NCBI RefSeq assembly: GCF_020382885.2
Contig: NC_058513.1
Coordinates: forward strand, 3,611,408-3,675,407
Source of the DNA: Scatophagus argus
Taxonomy: Eukaryota > Chordata > Actinopteri > Scatophagidae
Direction of reading: 5' to 3'
DNA: 64,000 bases
The position numbers and the translations under genes are program-made. Shown here piece after piece: positions 38,369 to 50,822 of the stretch. Every line of letters begins with the position of its first letter. The stretch's first letter is position 1. The notes below the pieces were generated by a model. That model ran no database searches. It was not told the DNA's origin and saw only the letters and a program-made list of their open reading frames with translations.

Positions 38369-41300
38369 CACAAAGACCCATGGTGTCCTGTCTCCAATGT
38401 CATAATGCTCCCAGTATGGTCTGGCAGCGTGACTGGCTGTTCTATGAGAAAGCTGTCAGAGTAGCTAACTGGGCTCTTTATTCTCACCCTGTCTCTGATT
38501 ATTTTTCTTTCTTAAACTACACATCATGATCATCTGTGAGAGGAACAGATGGAGCTGCCTAGCTTGACTCTTCTCTTCTGGCCAAGAATGTGCCTTGTTG
38601 GTAAGCTGAGGTTTATGTTTACTTTCCCATGCAAGAGTATAAATATATTTAAGTGACTACTTACTTAACTTTCCCATAAAAGTATAACTTAAAGAGATAT
38701 TTAAGTACATACAGTGTGGTAAAGTCTAATTAAATTCTGCGTATGATATAGCCACACTCACCTTGGTGATGTAGTATACACACTGCTGGAAGGCAAGCAT
38801 GATGACCTCCTCTAGTACAGCCATGGTCTCCTCACTGGCTGAGCGGACACAGGACAGACGTAGCTCCAACAAAGCTGAAAATGACAAAAGACAAAATGTT
38901 CCAGTGAGTAGACAGACTGCTGAGTAGGAAACATTTTTGCATTAAGGTTCTAAATTTCAATCTCCTACATCTTGCAAATAGGTAATATTTCCCTTAAAAA
39001 TTATACTTAGTGCAGCTGTCATTTTTAAATGTCACGTTTTAATTACATTAGAATGGAAACTTAGTAGTTGACTAACCCAAATTTTCAACCTCCTTGTTCT
39101 CCTCAGCATCCCTTTCTTCTTCACCATCCTGTCCTAGCTCTTTTCGGCTTCTCCACTCCAGAATAAGAGGCAACTGGAACTGGATGAACTGCAGCAGCTC
39201 CAGACTGTTGGACATCCACACCACCAGGGGGCGCAGTCCTGAGATTACCTCAGGTAGACTGAGAGCAGGGAGGTCTTCTGGGTTTGAACCTTCCCTATCA
39301 AGACTGCAATACATGAGAAGAGCTCTGCAGTGTAATCTGTGAACTGCAATATGACTGCTGAGGAAGAACAGTAAGGTATACTTACTCTTCAGATTGAAGT
39401 GCAGCTAGTTCCTTAGTGTGCTCCTGTGTGACAGAAAAAGCTGATATTATTATAGTGACAACCTTTATTCATGCAAAATTACAGATGTTTTTCAGAAAGC
39501 AAAAAGCCAGAAAGCCATTTTTTCATAAATGGCAAGAGCTTCTAAAAAATGTATAATAATTGTTAATTAGCAATTAGATTACAGGGCCTATACAAGTCTA
39601 TATAGTGACTTTTAAAGGTCCAGTGTATAGCATTTATAGGGATATAGCAGCAAATTTAATATAATATTTATATTTTCATTAGCATATAATCACATGAAAC
39701 TGATAACTGTTGTGCTTTTGTTACCTTAGAATGAGCCTTTTTAGTATGAGCATTCAGAGAACTAAATTGTTGTTTTCTTTTTGTTTCACAGAGGTTATTT
39801 TCTAAAGCACAAATAAACACATCCACACCTTTACACAACCCTCCAGATTTAGTGTGAATACAGCCAAAGGTTTCAATCTTTCCCTGGGTGGCTGGTGCTC
39901 ACACAGACACACACACCTGCATCCTGACCTCATGCTTTGATAGGCTGGGGACAGTGCTGTGCAAAGGCTGCTACCCAGAAACTATCCACTAATGCACACT
40001 TCTAGTGCCTTAGAAGTTATGATTGTGAGAAATTGCTTTTTTATGTGAGTCTGTACATTGTTTTATTTTCTTTTTTGGAGGAAACTGCTGCATATTACAC
40101 CTTTAAGTATCCAATAACAATGTACTCAGTAGACTAGACATGATAGATTTGTTATATCTTGCCTATAGCCTAGGGAATCCTGTCTTGCTGAAGGTTTGTT
40201 GTGTGCTAGCTTATTTGTGGTAATTAAATACAATTATATTGATACATTGATTTGAAGCAAACTGGTGACAAACCAAACAACAAGCTTGTTAGCTCCTCTG
40301 TCCTAACAAAAAGTTGACATTTAAAATTCTGCCATTTTAAATGACCTTTATAGTGTCAGTTTGTTTGTACTTTGGTGCCAAAACAAATAATCAATGAATC
40401 AAACTATCTCAAACTACCTGCCACGCAGTAAGCCGAAGGCTTTTGCACCCCTGACTTTCTGTAGACCAAGAGCAGGTCTGTTGTGATAGGAGATGTCCTA
40501 AAAGGTAATCAGATCTCCTATATTGTGTTTTTCCCCAAACTCACCCACACGGCGCTCTGAACTCCACTAGCAATAAGCAGCAGCAGCCTGCGCAGGTCTG
40601 AAGTACGAAGGCATGTGGACGAATACTGAACACACAGACACAGCAAAAATGCAGCAGTCAGTGGTGGTCTGTCATTGACATTGCCACTTCCAGTAGCAAC
40701 AATCTCCTTGACAACGTGGTCCTCATCCACACTCTCATATTTTAGATTCACACTGTGGCCTCCAGGTAATTTTAAAGAGGGAAGATCTCTGTTGTGGGAG
40801 ACATTGTTGCTTGAGCCCTGGAGGTCAGTGCACATTGTGATGCAGGTGTTGCAGAGGATCGTTTCTCCAGTATGGCTTGCTGTAGAGGCAGAAGTCACCT
40901 GATCCAGCATCCAGGGGACAGCAGTCATGCCTGGCTCAGGAGCAGCATTGTTCACATCCTCCATTTCCAACAAAGAAACAAGAGTCATGAAGAATGATTA
41001 CATGTATGTTTTTATGCTCTTACATATGTACTAAATAAAGGAAAACAAAGATTTTACCAAACAGAAATAAATACAGTGTTTACTTTGCACATGTACAATT
41101 TGCTTTCACCTTCCCTTGTCTCTTATTTCATTCTTACCTTGTGTGCCAAAGCTAAAGGATCCTTGAAAAGAAACAGGTAGCACTGTCCCAGGCCTATAAC
41201 ATCACCAGGGTTAAGCTGCACTTCTTTTGTCAGCACTTCACCATTTCTAGTTACCATGGCATCCTGACAAGGGCATAGCATGGTGGGGCTACCAACGCTG

Positions 41301-44300
41301 TGCCGATGAAAAGAACAGTGTCTCTGAAGGATATCAGCGGCAAAGAGGAGAACATCCGCCTTTGACCTGTCGTCGTGATCACTTTGTCGACCAAATACAA
41401 TGTTTGGCCCAGCAAGCAGGTAGATGACAAAGTCCTAAGAGTGGAGAATAATGACAAGTTACCACACAACCACACAATCCACAGCAGTGGACCATTTGTT
41501 AATTTTTTATTGATCTATATGCATATATTGATAACTACTCCTTTTCTACTTTTCATTATCCGTTTCTGAAAGCATAGTTGAATGACTAATATAAAAAAAT
41601 AAATAAACAGTGACCCTTCTGCCACCACTGCTTTGAACCTGTGAACTGTAAGTTTTGATCTTGAGATACAGTTCTGCTCAACTTGAGCTGAGAGTGAATC
41701 TCTCTGATAGAGTAGGAAATTAGATATTTGATACGATACACCGACATTTATTACTTGAACCACTGGGTATGTAACAACAGCCTCTCTCAGTGAAAGCAGT
41801 CTGATCTTGTGGAGGTATTAGAATTATAGCCTTGATCCAAGCCTCATTAGGCAACAATGTTTTACTAATCACAGCAAGCACAATGTTCAGGGATTATTAT
41901 GTTTGACGTTCGCCTTGTGATGTGAGTCTTTTCCAACCCGACAGATTTACCCATTTGAAATAATTCACAGATAACCTCTCTAAACCTTGTTCATAATAGC
42001 ATTTCTTGTGGTGGATTATTATATTCTCATGAAGGGTCTTTTGGGAAAACAACTGTGACGCAGAGTCAAAGCCTCTGTTTGTGCCACAGTGAAAACCACG
42101 AGTAATCAGCCAGGAAGCAGTGCCACGGTTCTCTTTTTCTGTTTCCTGATCAGTGTTTTGACACACGCAGTTTTTCTACGTACAGTTCGCTGACCTTCCA
42201 CATAATGACTCTCCCCTCTGCCTCTCTGTTAACACTGAGAAAACATGCTGTCAGAGCTGCAGGCCTGAAGTTTTTCAATCCACATGTGAACAGTATGGAA
42301 AGATTTGTAAAATCAGCCTGAATGCATTTGAGTAATTTGTGTGAGAGGATGCATGTAGAAGACATGAAATGAAAGAAATCGTGCCATTTTTGTATTGAAA
42401 ATGTAACAATTTTACTGTTGAGACATATCCCCGTTGAGCTGCTCAGTTTATCTGTTTGTATTTTCAAAAAGTAAATGTTAGAAGATAAATTGCTGTTAGG
42501 ATAAGCACTATCCAAGGTGGCTGGCTAAAGTAACGTTGTGGCCAGGGTTGCTGGAGTGTAGATAAACTTCCCAAATCTGATGAAGAGCAGGGCAGAACTA
42601 CTAACATTAACCTAAAATCTGATAGCATCTAGAACTCACACACTGAGAAAATACTACACGGTGAATATACTGTATACTGTCCTTACTATAGTCATTAACA
42701 GGGGTCGGAAAAAGTAACATAACCATACAACCTAATATATACCTGGTTAATGATGTCCTTGGCCTTGAAAGTAATGCTCAGTTGCTAAGCTAGTCAAATT
42801 AGTTTATCAGATAAACGCCCTGTTTATCTTGTACTTTAACCACTAAAAAGAACATCGACCTCCGAATCCTTTAAATGCCAAATATGTTGCGAAATCAAAG
42901 GTTTTACAGGTTTTAATGTATCTTTTTATGGTTGCTAAACCATAACTGGCCAATTGGCTTTCAGAGGACTTGTTTAGTAAATTACCTGATAGATTTTATG
43001 TATACACGCTTGTACCCTCTACCTTTAGTGAAAGAATCAGAACATTTCCAACATGGTTATGAGCCTGAACAGATTCACTACTTTGATAATTCATTATAAG
43101 AGAGTTTCATGGTGATCCAAGCCATACAAGGACTTGAACTGTGTGTCACTTAACATTGTAACTTCACCTCTGTTGCGAGCGTGCCTGAATGAGCTACCTG
43201 TGTGATGCTGCAGCCCTGTAGCAACAGCAGGTATGGACAGTCTTGAGGAGGGTGAATGGAGTACTGTGTGTTGTTATCGTCGCTGCTCTCTGTCTCCTCC
43301 CTCTCTGACTCCTCTCCTTCCCGCTCACCTCCCGGCCTCGGTGGACAGAGGGTCTCTGTCTTGGCTGGCGACCCACCGTCCCCCTCAGAGGGAACTGCAA
43401 CACTGTGAATGTGACTCTGTTCTGAGCTTGTTTTTTGGCACTCATAACTCTGCGCTGGAGTTTGATTCAGACTCTCGCTTCGATCCTTACGTTGATCATT
43501 ATCCAAGTCCTGTTTGGTCTCTGTATCAGAATCTAAGAGGTCCATCTCACTTTTGCTTCTCCACAGTTTGTGACTTCGCCCCATGGTCCTCTCTATGAGT
43601 GTGGAGGTGACTCTGGAGCGGCTCTTCTGCAGCTTTCGAGCCTGGGCATTGATACCTGAAGGGGTGTAAGCAAATAACACTGTTGGGCATTTGATTGAAC
43701 ACTTCTCTTAATGTGTGGGTGTGTGTTGTAGAGTTTTGAGATATCAACTGAAAAGATGTCTGCCTTCTCTTGAATATAATGGAATTGGCATTACGGTGTT
43801 CAAAGGTCCCAAAAATTACATTTGAAAAACTCAAAAGCAATGTCTCTTTCCAGAAATTACGACCTAGTTACTTAAGGTACTCCACAATACATGTTTTCCG
43901 TAACGCTAAGAGTCCATCATCTTATGGACGAGGGGCTAGTTATTTAAGCTAATTAAGCTAGCTAATGTTACAGTTCAGCTGAGGGGGACACCTTTAATAT
44001 TTACATCCCTCCTTTCGTCCATGAGGAGATGCATCCTCCGCTTTCCCTCCGCTTGGTGATTCGCTGTATAGTCCCTACAGTTTTTCAAATGTATTTTTTT
44101 ATGTCATTTTGAATTTGAGGTGAACTGTCCCTTTAAGCACAGGGATAATGGAATGTGGTGATAGGGCAACACCCATTTTTTTTTCCTGAAGCAAGGTGAG
44201 ATGTGTGGGAGTCTGTGTATGTTCAGTCATTTGCACATCATGTGTTTATGCCAGAGTCAACATAGAGAAGCTCCATACAGGAAACAGACATCAGTGGAAA

Positions 44301-47300
44301 GAAAGACGGAGCTCATGGAAACAAAAAAAAAAAAAAGTTCACCCACAGAGCAGGCATCCACCAGCTGACACTGATAGAAGGCTATCGCAAGCTGTGACAT
44401 TCATAACAGCAAAACACAAAACAGGACACACTCTTACACTATGACCTCAGCTGGGTCAACTACAGCATAGATGACATAAAGTGGTCCACCCTGCACATTT
44501 ACAGTGCCATAAAGCGTTTGTGTCCAGCATCATGCTTTGTAAATATCAGGGGATAAAACAGTTTGCTGTGTAAAGCTTTTACAGCATTATATTAAAACAT
44601 TTAAGTGTCAAAGAAAGGGTGTGTCACTGGAAGAACTTCAGTAAAGTCACAGGGTGTCTGCAGTGTTCATTAAATTTAAAGTTTCTTTCAAGAATGAAAT
44701 ATAAGTTCAAATTTGTAACAGAAATTGAAAAGAAGAAAAAAAAAATCGCAGACCTATTAAAATACAGTTTGGTCTGTGTGGCTTGGCTGAATTTCACTGG
44801 AAAAACAGCATGCCAACAAACCACATTTTTACTGTGAGAACTCTAAAACTGGATTTAATACTGACAATACTTTATTTAATGATAAAAAAAAACAAAACAA
44901 TTTTATTCCAGGATATGCATACACCCTGAGTTAGGATGTGGTGTACTGTGAAATGAACAGTCGCTAAAACCTTCTGAGGCTATAGTCAGGCACTGTACCA
45001 GCAGTAATGGTGTCTTTGTCTTTGGATGTCTTCTCCTCTACCCAGCTTCTCCTCTGGATTTCGAACCGCCTCGCCAGACCTTCTCGGGGTTTCCAAAGTG
45101 ACTGCAGGAGGAGGGGCTTTTCATTGTCGCCCACAACTCTGAAACCTTCTGTCTTCCACTGATGATTACCAGTGGAGCCAATGGTGTCACAGAGAATGTA
45201 GGACTCTGCCTCCTCCTTGCTCAGGCCATACCTAGAAAAAAATATTCAGGTTAAATATAATTGTCACAATGATAAAACTAACTAGACAAAATGAGTTTAG
45301 CCCTCTAAAAGTGGCAGTGTACTTTCAGAGACTTTTGGTTTCTTGCACTGTACATCACGATTGATAACAGTGTCTACTCTGTTTAAAGCCCATAGACAGT
45401 GTAATAAGTGGACAAAGCTTCCAGGTCTGAAAAGTGAACAAATGTCTTAAACCTTAACCTTTCTTTCTAATGGCCAGGAGGGGGCATCTCTGGTTGCAAA
45501 AAGATTTCTGATTGTATGTAAGCTTATGAGAAAATGAACCTACTTCTCACTCAATTTATGACCTCAGTAAACAGTTACCTAATGAGTTTATTTTCTCAGT
45601 TGTTGGTTTCAAAGCTTCTCATACAGCATGATGTTTATTTTGTAAATTATATCTATATTTATCACATTTTGACTACAATAAAGAAATCGAGGTATGTTTT
45701 ATAGCCTGGCTACTTTTTGATTGACAAGTCACTATCACAGTGTGTTCTCATGTTCTCAATCACATCCAATCAATGTTTCGCTTCACCAGACTCAAGGAGA
45801 TCTATTTTTTCCATAAAGCCCAGAGATGTTGACCGCCATAACACCAAACTCAAAGCTTCAAAAAGCTAGTGGACTAAGTTTTGGCAACTCTATTAGAAAA
45901 GACCCTGGTGGAATACACGACATACATCCCCAGAGCACACAACCCACTGATACTGGAAACACTTGAATGCAACATAGACAGAACCAGTATCCACCACCAC
46001 TGTCTAATTGTCCGACCAAAAAAGAAGGAAGACTGTATAACTTTGACAGAAAAATGAATACATTCCCTCATTAAAAACGCACTGTTGCTCTGTTCAATAC
46101 ACTCAGGCATTTTTCTGCTACAGTCTTAGTTGGACTAATGTGACCAATAGCTGATGTTAACATATTTTACTGAAGATATATTAAATAGATATTTTCACAT
46201 CCAATAACATGAGAATTGATTTTGGAATAATTTGTCTGGTCACTATATGAATGTTAGTCCAGTACATACTGTACTTTTAGCTCTACTTGGGTCTTAACCA
46301 ACTCTTTATAGGAAATGTTTGGCTCTTTGGCAGCTATATTCTCCAATTTGTTAACCACCTAGACAGAAATCTGGAAACAACAGTGTAAAAGTGTTGGAGT
46401 GAAGCAAAACAGTAACATTTTTGGCTTCAGAAACAAAAGAGTGAGCTCAAAAACACTAAAACGCTCCATAGAGCTGAGGGGAAATGCAAAGTGAGATGAT
46501 AATCTGTGGCTTCGTCATGACATGACTCCTTTCACATTATCAATAGAACAGTGTGTGTAATGACTTTAGTTTGATCCATTATCCCAAGTAAAGTAGATTT
46601 ACTATGCAAACATTTATTTCTGCTCACTCACAGAGGTTTGTATTTAGCTGTTTCTTCAAACTAACTAAAGTAACACCTTATCATGGATATTCCATTGAAC
46701 CTGCATATAGTACAGAACCTATCAAGAGTCATAATGTTGCAATGTGCTCAATGTATTTGCAAACCCATTACTAAATAAGCATCCAGTAATGATATAGTCA
46801 AATGTCACTGCTACAGTGTAAATTTCTCTGAGGGAAAAGAAAAAGGATTTACTCTTTCCTCTACAAGCTGAATACCACATGTATTAATCATTCCATTATG
46901 TTTTTGGCTGAAACGTAAGCAAAGACTGACCAACATTCACTCTCCAGAGAGGCCGCCTCAGAGTCCTGACCAACACTGGCTGTCTTTCACACAAGTCTGT
47001 GGTTTGCTTTAGACCTTTTCACAACTTCTAAATGAACGACTTGGCACACTCGCACACTGTGTGCACTGTACTGCAATTATAATAAACAGAACAATGGGTA
47101 CTGTCAACTTTGTTCAACTGAAATGTATGAACCCCAACAACATGTCATCACCTGACAAAGCTGTGTGCATCAAGGACTGTTTTGCTGGCTCTTACATACA
47201 ACTGATGCAGCACAACAATATATTACAGCAGAGGAAGCACGTGGACGGACATAATATAACTCACTCTGTGTAGACACACAAGGCCCCACGTAGGAAGCAG

Positions 47301-49503
47301 ACACATATGGCAGACAGAAGCACACACACACGTGCACAGATAACACATGGTCTTACCGTTCAAGGGCCTCTTTGACTAGCTCTTTTGCACTAGAGTGTGT
47401 GGTGGCCAGGACGCTCTTATAGTGAGCTCCCTCACAGATTTCATTTCCAAAGATCTTCAGGATTCCTGGAGCAGTGATTTGATTGGATAGCTCAGATGGG
47501 TCATCAACTCTTAAAACATCTGCAGAGATCACTGCGTGACAACGAAGAAAAGAAGTTTAAATAATGGGCCTCAGTTATGGTTCATTAGTATCAAAGACAG
47601 GTAGGCATTTAGCATAAACCCAGTAAAAAAGATGATAAGCATTTAACAAAACTACTTATATAACACATACACTATACTTCATTCTTGTAGTGCATTATTT
47701 TGGCAGCTTGTATACAGTCTCACAAGAGAGAAACTGACTTACAAAGAAAAAGAACGGCCAAAATCAGATACTTGCTGTCACTTGTTTTTAGTCTCTACAC
47801 TGGTTAAATCACCAGAAATGCTGACTCCTACATTTCCCACAATGCAACTTGCAGCATCTTTATGTTAGCCTGTCACTGCCTGTTAATCAGCGTGTCTTTC
47901 AAAGGCCACCTCCCCACTTAGCAATACAGGCTTTTTGTTTAAAACAAGTCCTCAAGCTTAGGTTGACATAACCCTAATAATACAATCAGGGGTTATTGTC
48001 TCAGCCTTTGGACAGCTTCTCCAGAGGGACAACTTTTCAACTACTTTCACAGACTGCTCTTTGTGACTAGTAAGCTGACATTTTATGTGTAAAATCGGCA
48101 CCTTTTAAGTAATATTTCAAAACGAATGCAACATAGATTTCTTAATGATAAAATTCACCATGTAACATGCAGGGAGAAATGTACAGTCATTGTGACATAC
48201 TGCTTCCTTTCCTGGCGTGGATGGACAGTGAGGTCCTGATGCCTGCTGTCAGTGCCATGGGGCCTGAGGCCACGGGCCCGCGGAGGAAGACACCCGAGAG
48301 GCGGTTGGTATGGCGACGGATGCGGCTCTTGCTGGGCTGTCTGACGGCCACGCCCTCAGCTGACCTGCTGGTGGATGAACTGCCAGTGGACGAAGCTGAT
48401 CTGATGAACAGAGAAGAAAGATGGGTCCTTTTAAGAAAGTCTTCAATCTAGACGTATCCTGACGAAGTCCCTGTCAGCTGGTCTGTATCTTCACCTCTGA
48501 CTTTGACCCCAAGACATTTAGGAGGGTTCCCACTGGGGTCCAACAGAAGGAAGACAGAAGAAGTGAATAAAGAACTACAGATGATTCAGCAGGAAAGGAC
48601 ATAAAGTGACATATAAGAGAAAAGCAAAGGATTTCGTAGAAGAGTGGGGGAAAAAACACACAAGTAGCAGAAAATGTGCACAAAAATTCTTCATACACAC
48701 ATTTAGACACAAATCTACATCACAAAGTTCTATCAGCAATGCAGCACATACATACATGTCTGTCCCTAGCACAAGGCCGTCCAGTCTCAGTCACCATGCC
48801 CGCCTCAGCTTCCTCAGTACATTAATGGAATAATGAAGTGTTGTTTTACCTCTGAACAAGCCTGTAAGCTTCTTATCCCAATGGTTCAAAGGTTCTCTGC
48901 ACTTACGCCACCACTCAGATATAAAAGATTTTGATGAATAATATTAGTGAAAATGGCTGAAGTCTGTGGTAAAAATATACAAAGTACTGTGACGGAATAT
49001 GATGGCACATGAGCAGATTGTCAGGAGTTTTACTGCATCACACAGCTGTATTCAGAGAACTTAAGTACTTCATGGCATGCTTTTAGTTGTTCAAATGCGC
49101 ATTTAAAAACTAAAAACAAAAAACAACAACTATGACTTGAATTTAGAGCTGGATTTTTACTTTTCCTCATTACTCCATCAAATCATTGTAGACTTAGCTA
49201 TCTGAAGCACCTTCAAAATACAGAACCAGACTGACTGACGTTTCATTTTTAAGAGCAAAAGAAGGAAATATCAAACTCTCTACAAACGAGAAAGCAAAAC
49301 AGACAAGAGTCATCATAACTGTCACAGAACTGATTTGCACAAAGTGTCACAGCTGTGTTTGTTGTCGTTCGTACTCACTGCTGAGAGCCATCACTCGTCC
49401 TCCCCAACTTGACAAAACGTCTCTTTGGTGAAGCTGCAGGGAAAATCGGTGGTCTTGGTGGCAGAGAGCGCAACTCCTCAGAGGAAAGTTTCATCTGATT
49501 CAT
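27326..49503 (-). CDS. radil: Ras-associating and dilute domain-containing protein (Radil), 18 coding exons
   Basis: Exons on the minus strand: 49503-49379, 48400-48201, 47519-47357, 45231-44999, 43655-43198, 41434-41138, 40958-40545, 39423-39386, 39303-39077, 38874-38762, 33822-33558, 32929-32757, 30820-30676, 30537-30359, 30075-29637, 29543-29344, 27665-27526 and 27419-27326. Together they give 1300 codons in one frame. Radil is an effector of Rap GTPases in adhesion and neural-crest migration. Domains: a basic N-terminus; RA domain from about residue 115 ([15 protein letters not shown], then HYKSVLATT); FHA domain with LLLLQG at about 385 and FGR at 407-409; DIL domain about 590-1010 ([59 protein letters not shown]); and a C-terminal PDZ domain from about 1202 with the GLGL carboxylate loop at 1214-1217. 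Family members RADIL and RASIP1 are close; the PDZ and the [15 protein letters not shown] segment point to RADIL, since RASIP1 lacks a PDZ. It is longer than human RADIL (1075 aa). Fish may carry more than one radil gene, so the a/b suffix is open. Confidence 0.94.
27726..28658 (-). mobile_element. Degenerate Tc1-like transposon in radil intron 17-side
   Basis: The minus strand carries a decayed Tc1 transposase: a [15 protein letters not shown] block, [11 protein letters not shown] (first Asp of the DDE triad region), [25 protein letters not shown] (second Asp) and, one frame away, [13 protein letters not shown] (third acidic residue). A stop codon directly before QDNDPKH and a frameshift after it inactivate it, and the N-terminal DNA-binding part is truncated. 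The right edge ends in GATGCACTGTA at 28648-28658, the typical terminus. The left edge keeps AAGTATTCACGCCCC. It lies in the radil intron between exons 16 and 17. Confidence 0.85.
30178..30298 (+). pseudogene. Orphan coding-like fragment, unrecognised
   Basis: On the strand opposite radil, inside the intron between exons 14 and 15, one frame reads about 39 codons without a stop: [20 protein letters not shown], then [19 protein letters not shown], then TGA. Its composition looks protein-like rather than intronic. It has no start codon, splice site or neighbouring exon that I can link to it. It may be a scrap of a transposon or processed gene. I do not recognise the family. Confidence 0.25.
31190..31250 (+). 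mobile_element. Degraded LINE 3' tail
   Basis: GGGATATACTGTATAAATAA followed by CGCTGATTTGACTTGAC resembles the end of the LINE tail at 17033-17236 (GGGCTATACAAATAAAG and TTGAC repeats). It lies in the radil intron between exons 12 and 13. Confidence 0.4.
33126..33250. mobile_element. Fragment of inverted-repeat element
   Basis: TTAAAGGACAAGTTCACATT at its start is the terminus of a widespread short teleost inverted-repeat element. The matching right end is not evident; a SINE-like sequence follows. It lies in the radil intron between exons 11 and 12. Confidence 0.35.
33313..33470 (+). mobile_element. tRNA-derived SINE, second type
   Basis: A head with GCGGTTTACTTTAAGACACT (box A area) and GGTTTGAGTC at 33364-33373 (decayed box B) is followed by CCATTTCCTGTCAGCTCTTTACC and ends in AAAGGCCAAAATTAAAAAA. 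The order matches a common fish SINE whose 3' end reads AAAGGCCAAAAAG. No clear target-site duplication was found. It lies in the radil intron between exons 11 and 12. Confidence 0.55.
33503..33524. repeat. ATCT tetranucleotide microsatellite
   Basis: About five copies of TATC lie 33 bases from the donor of radil exon 11 (33557-33556). Confidence 0.8.
37378..37404. repeat. Three tandem copies of a 9-base unit
   Basis: ACATTGGCG is repeated three times without gaps in the largest radil intron. Confidence 0.8.
38051..38077. repeat. Three tandem copies of a 9-base unit
   Basis: AGTCATCTG is repeated three times without gaps in the largest radil intron. The unit is unrelated to the one at 37378. 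Confidence 0.8.
38307..38372. repeat. Imperfect CA microsatellite
   Basis: An AC run with a few G interruptions and one CC interruption, about 390 bases from the donor of radil exon 10. Confidence 0.95.
39612..40106. mobile_element. MITE-like element, AAAGGTCCAGTGT family
   Basis: It starts TTAAAGGTCCAGTGTATAGC and ends with ATATTACACCTTTAA, an imperfect inverted repeat. The interior has the motif CATTAGCATATAATCACATG. It is non-coding. The same family occurs at 50537-50822. It lies in the radil intron between exons 7 and 8. Confidence 0.6.
43960..44137. mobile_element. Fragment of a short inverted-repeat element
   Basis: The right end TTGAATTTGAGGTGAACTGT followed by CCCTTTAA is the terminus of a common non-coding fish element. 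The interior contains ATTTACATCCCTCCTTTCGTCC. The left end is unclear. It lies in the radil intron between exons 4 and 5. Confidence 0.4.
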
Positions 49504-50536
49504 TCCTGTCTGGTCCACTTGGTTATTCCAGCTCCAGTTAAACTATTGTGGGTAATTTTAATAACAGGACTGCGGGTTCCAATCATGTCCGAGCGGCGTG
49601 TGATGCACACAGACGGCTTCGCTTCATTGCTGGGATGTTTCATCCAGGACCAGCGACACAAAACCACTCAGCTGCTGTTTCGTTTTGCGCACTCCGGAAC
49701 AGGCGCTGCAGATGTTTCCAGCCCTCATCCAGCTGTTGGAACTGGTGCAACTCGGCTGATCAGTCCAACGACGACGGCTCGAGTTTCACCTTAACTTCAC
49801 ACGCTGTCTCAGGGATGCTGACGCATCACATTAACATTATATAATAACAGGCCAAAAGGGCCAAGGTTGACACATCTGAACAGGGTTTCTATTAACAGCT
49901 CGTAGGCCTACTGCAGGATGGGACAGTTTGTTTCAAATTCAGAAAGAACCGGCTCTCCAGATGTGAGTCGACGACAGCTCAAAAACGCACACCCCCGCCC
50001 GCCCATGTTAAAACTTTCAAAATAAAATCCTCACAGAAAAGTTGTGTTTTTCTTACTATTCCAAGTCCGCTTACCTTAATTAACCTAATATTTCGGCAGT
50101 GTTGTCAGTGAGGAAGTCTTTTGGATAGAATTGGTAGCGTCTGTGAAGCTTTAAGTCAACTCAGATTAAACGGTTCTCGTGTGTACCATGGAGCCAAGGA
50201 CCAAGGGACCAAACAGTGCTGGGCTCATGACTCCATCTTCTGGGCACAGGGCACAATTGAGATTGCCAGATTTCTATAGTCTACAGCAAGAACCTTAGTG
50301 TACTTAGTGTACTACATGAAAGAAAGGGGTGGATAGCCCCTTTAAGTTAAAGTTTGTGACCCAAGATATCTGATTTTAGTGTAGCACTTTTTCATTACAA
50401 CAGTTACTTTATTTTGCTTCGGCAAAGGATTTAAGGCCTTATCATAGCTAACTGGGTAATGCCAGTCTTATTGATCCTAATCCTTATCTTATTATGATAA
50501 TATTAGACTACTAAACCATAGACAACAGTAGCAATG

Positions 50537-50822
50537 TTAAAGGTCTGGAGTGTAGGATTTTGCTGGATATACAGCAGATTGCAACCAACTAAACACCCCT
50601 CATCTCATCCACTATGCCCCCTAAGAACATGAGCTGTTGTAGAAACATGGCGGTGCAAAATAATTCCACAGCAGAATACACGCTCCTCCTGTAGATATAT
50701 GAAGCTCATTTAAAGGTCAAAAAGTTTCTTATTTTCAGGTGATTATGCACTAATGAAAACATAATTATGAATGGTATATTTCTATATTTATTTCTGCCCT
50801 GTCCTGCACAGTGCGCCCTTAA
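50537..50822. mobile_element. MITE-like element, AAAGGTCCAGTGT family (second copy)
   Basis: It begins TTAAAGGTCTGGAGTGTAGG and ends GTCCTGCACAGTGCGCCCTT followed by AA, which is roughly the inverse of the start. The interior has GATTGCAACCAACTAAACAC and AGGTGATTATGCACTAATGA, characteristic of this high-copy teleost element. It lies between radil and the downstream gene. Confidence 0.65.

Larger units (their letters stand above)
33823..38761 (-). other. Largest radil intron (between exons 10 and 11)
   Basis: 4.9 kb of intron. It contains two 9-base tandem triplets (37378-37404 and 38051-38077) and a CA microsatellite (38307-38372). Open frames in it, such as one at 36728-36946 on the plus strand, have no splice context or recognisable domain. 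No transposon was identified in its central part. Confidence 0.6.

Noticed and set aside
38071-38487. Frames encoding Cys-Val or Thr-His runs
   Set aside because: These are translations of the CA microsatellite at 38307-38372.
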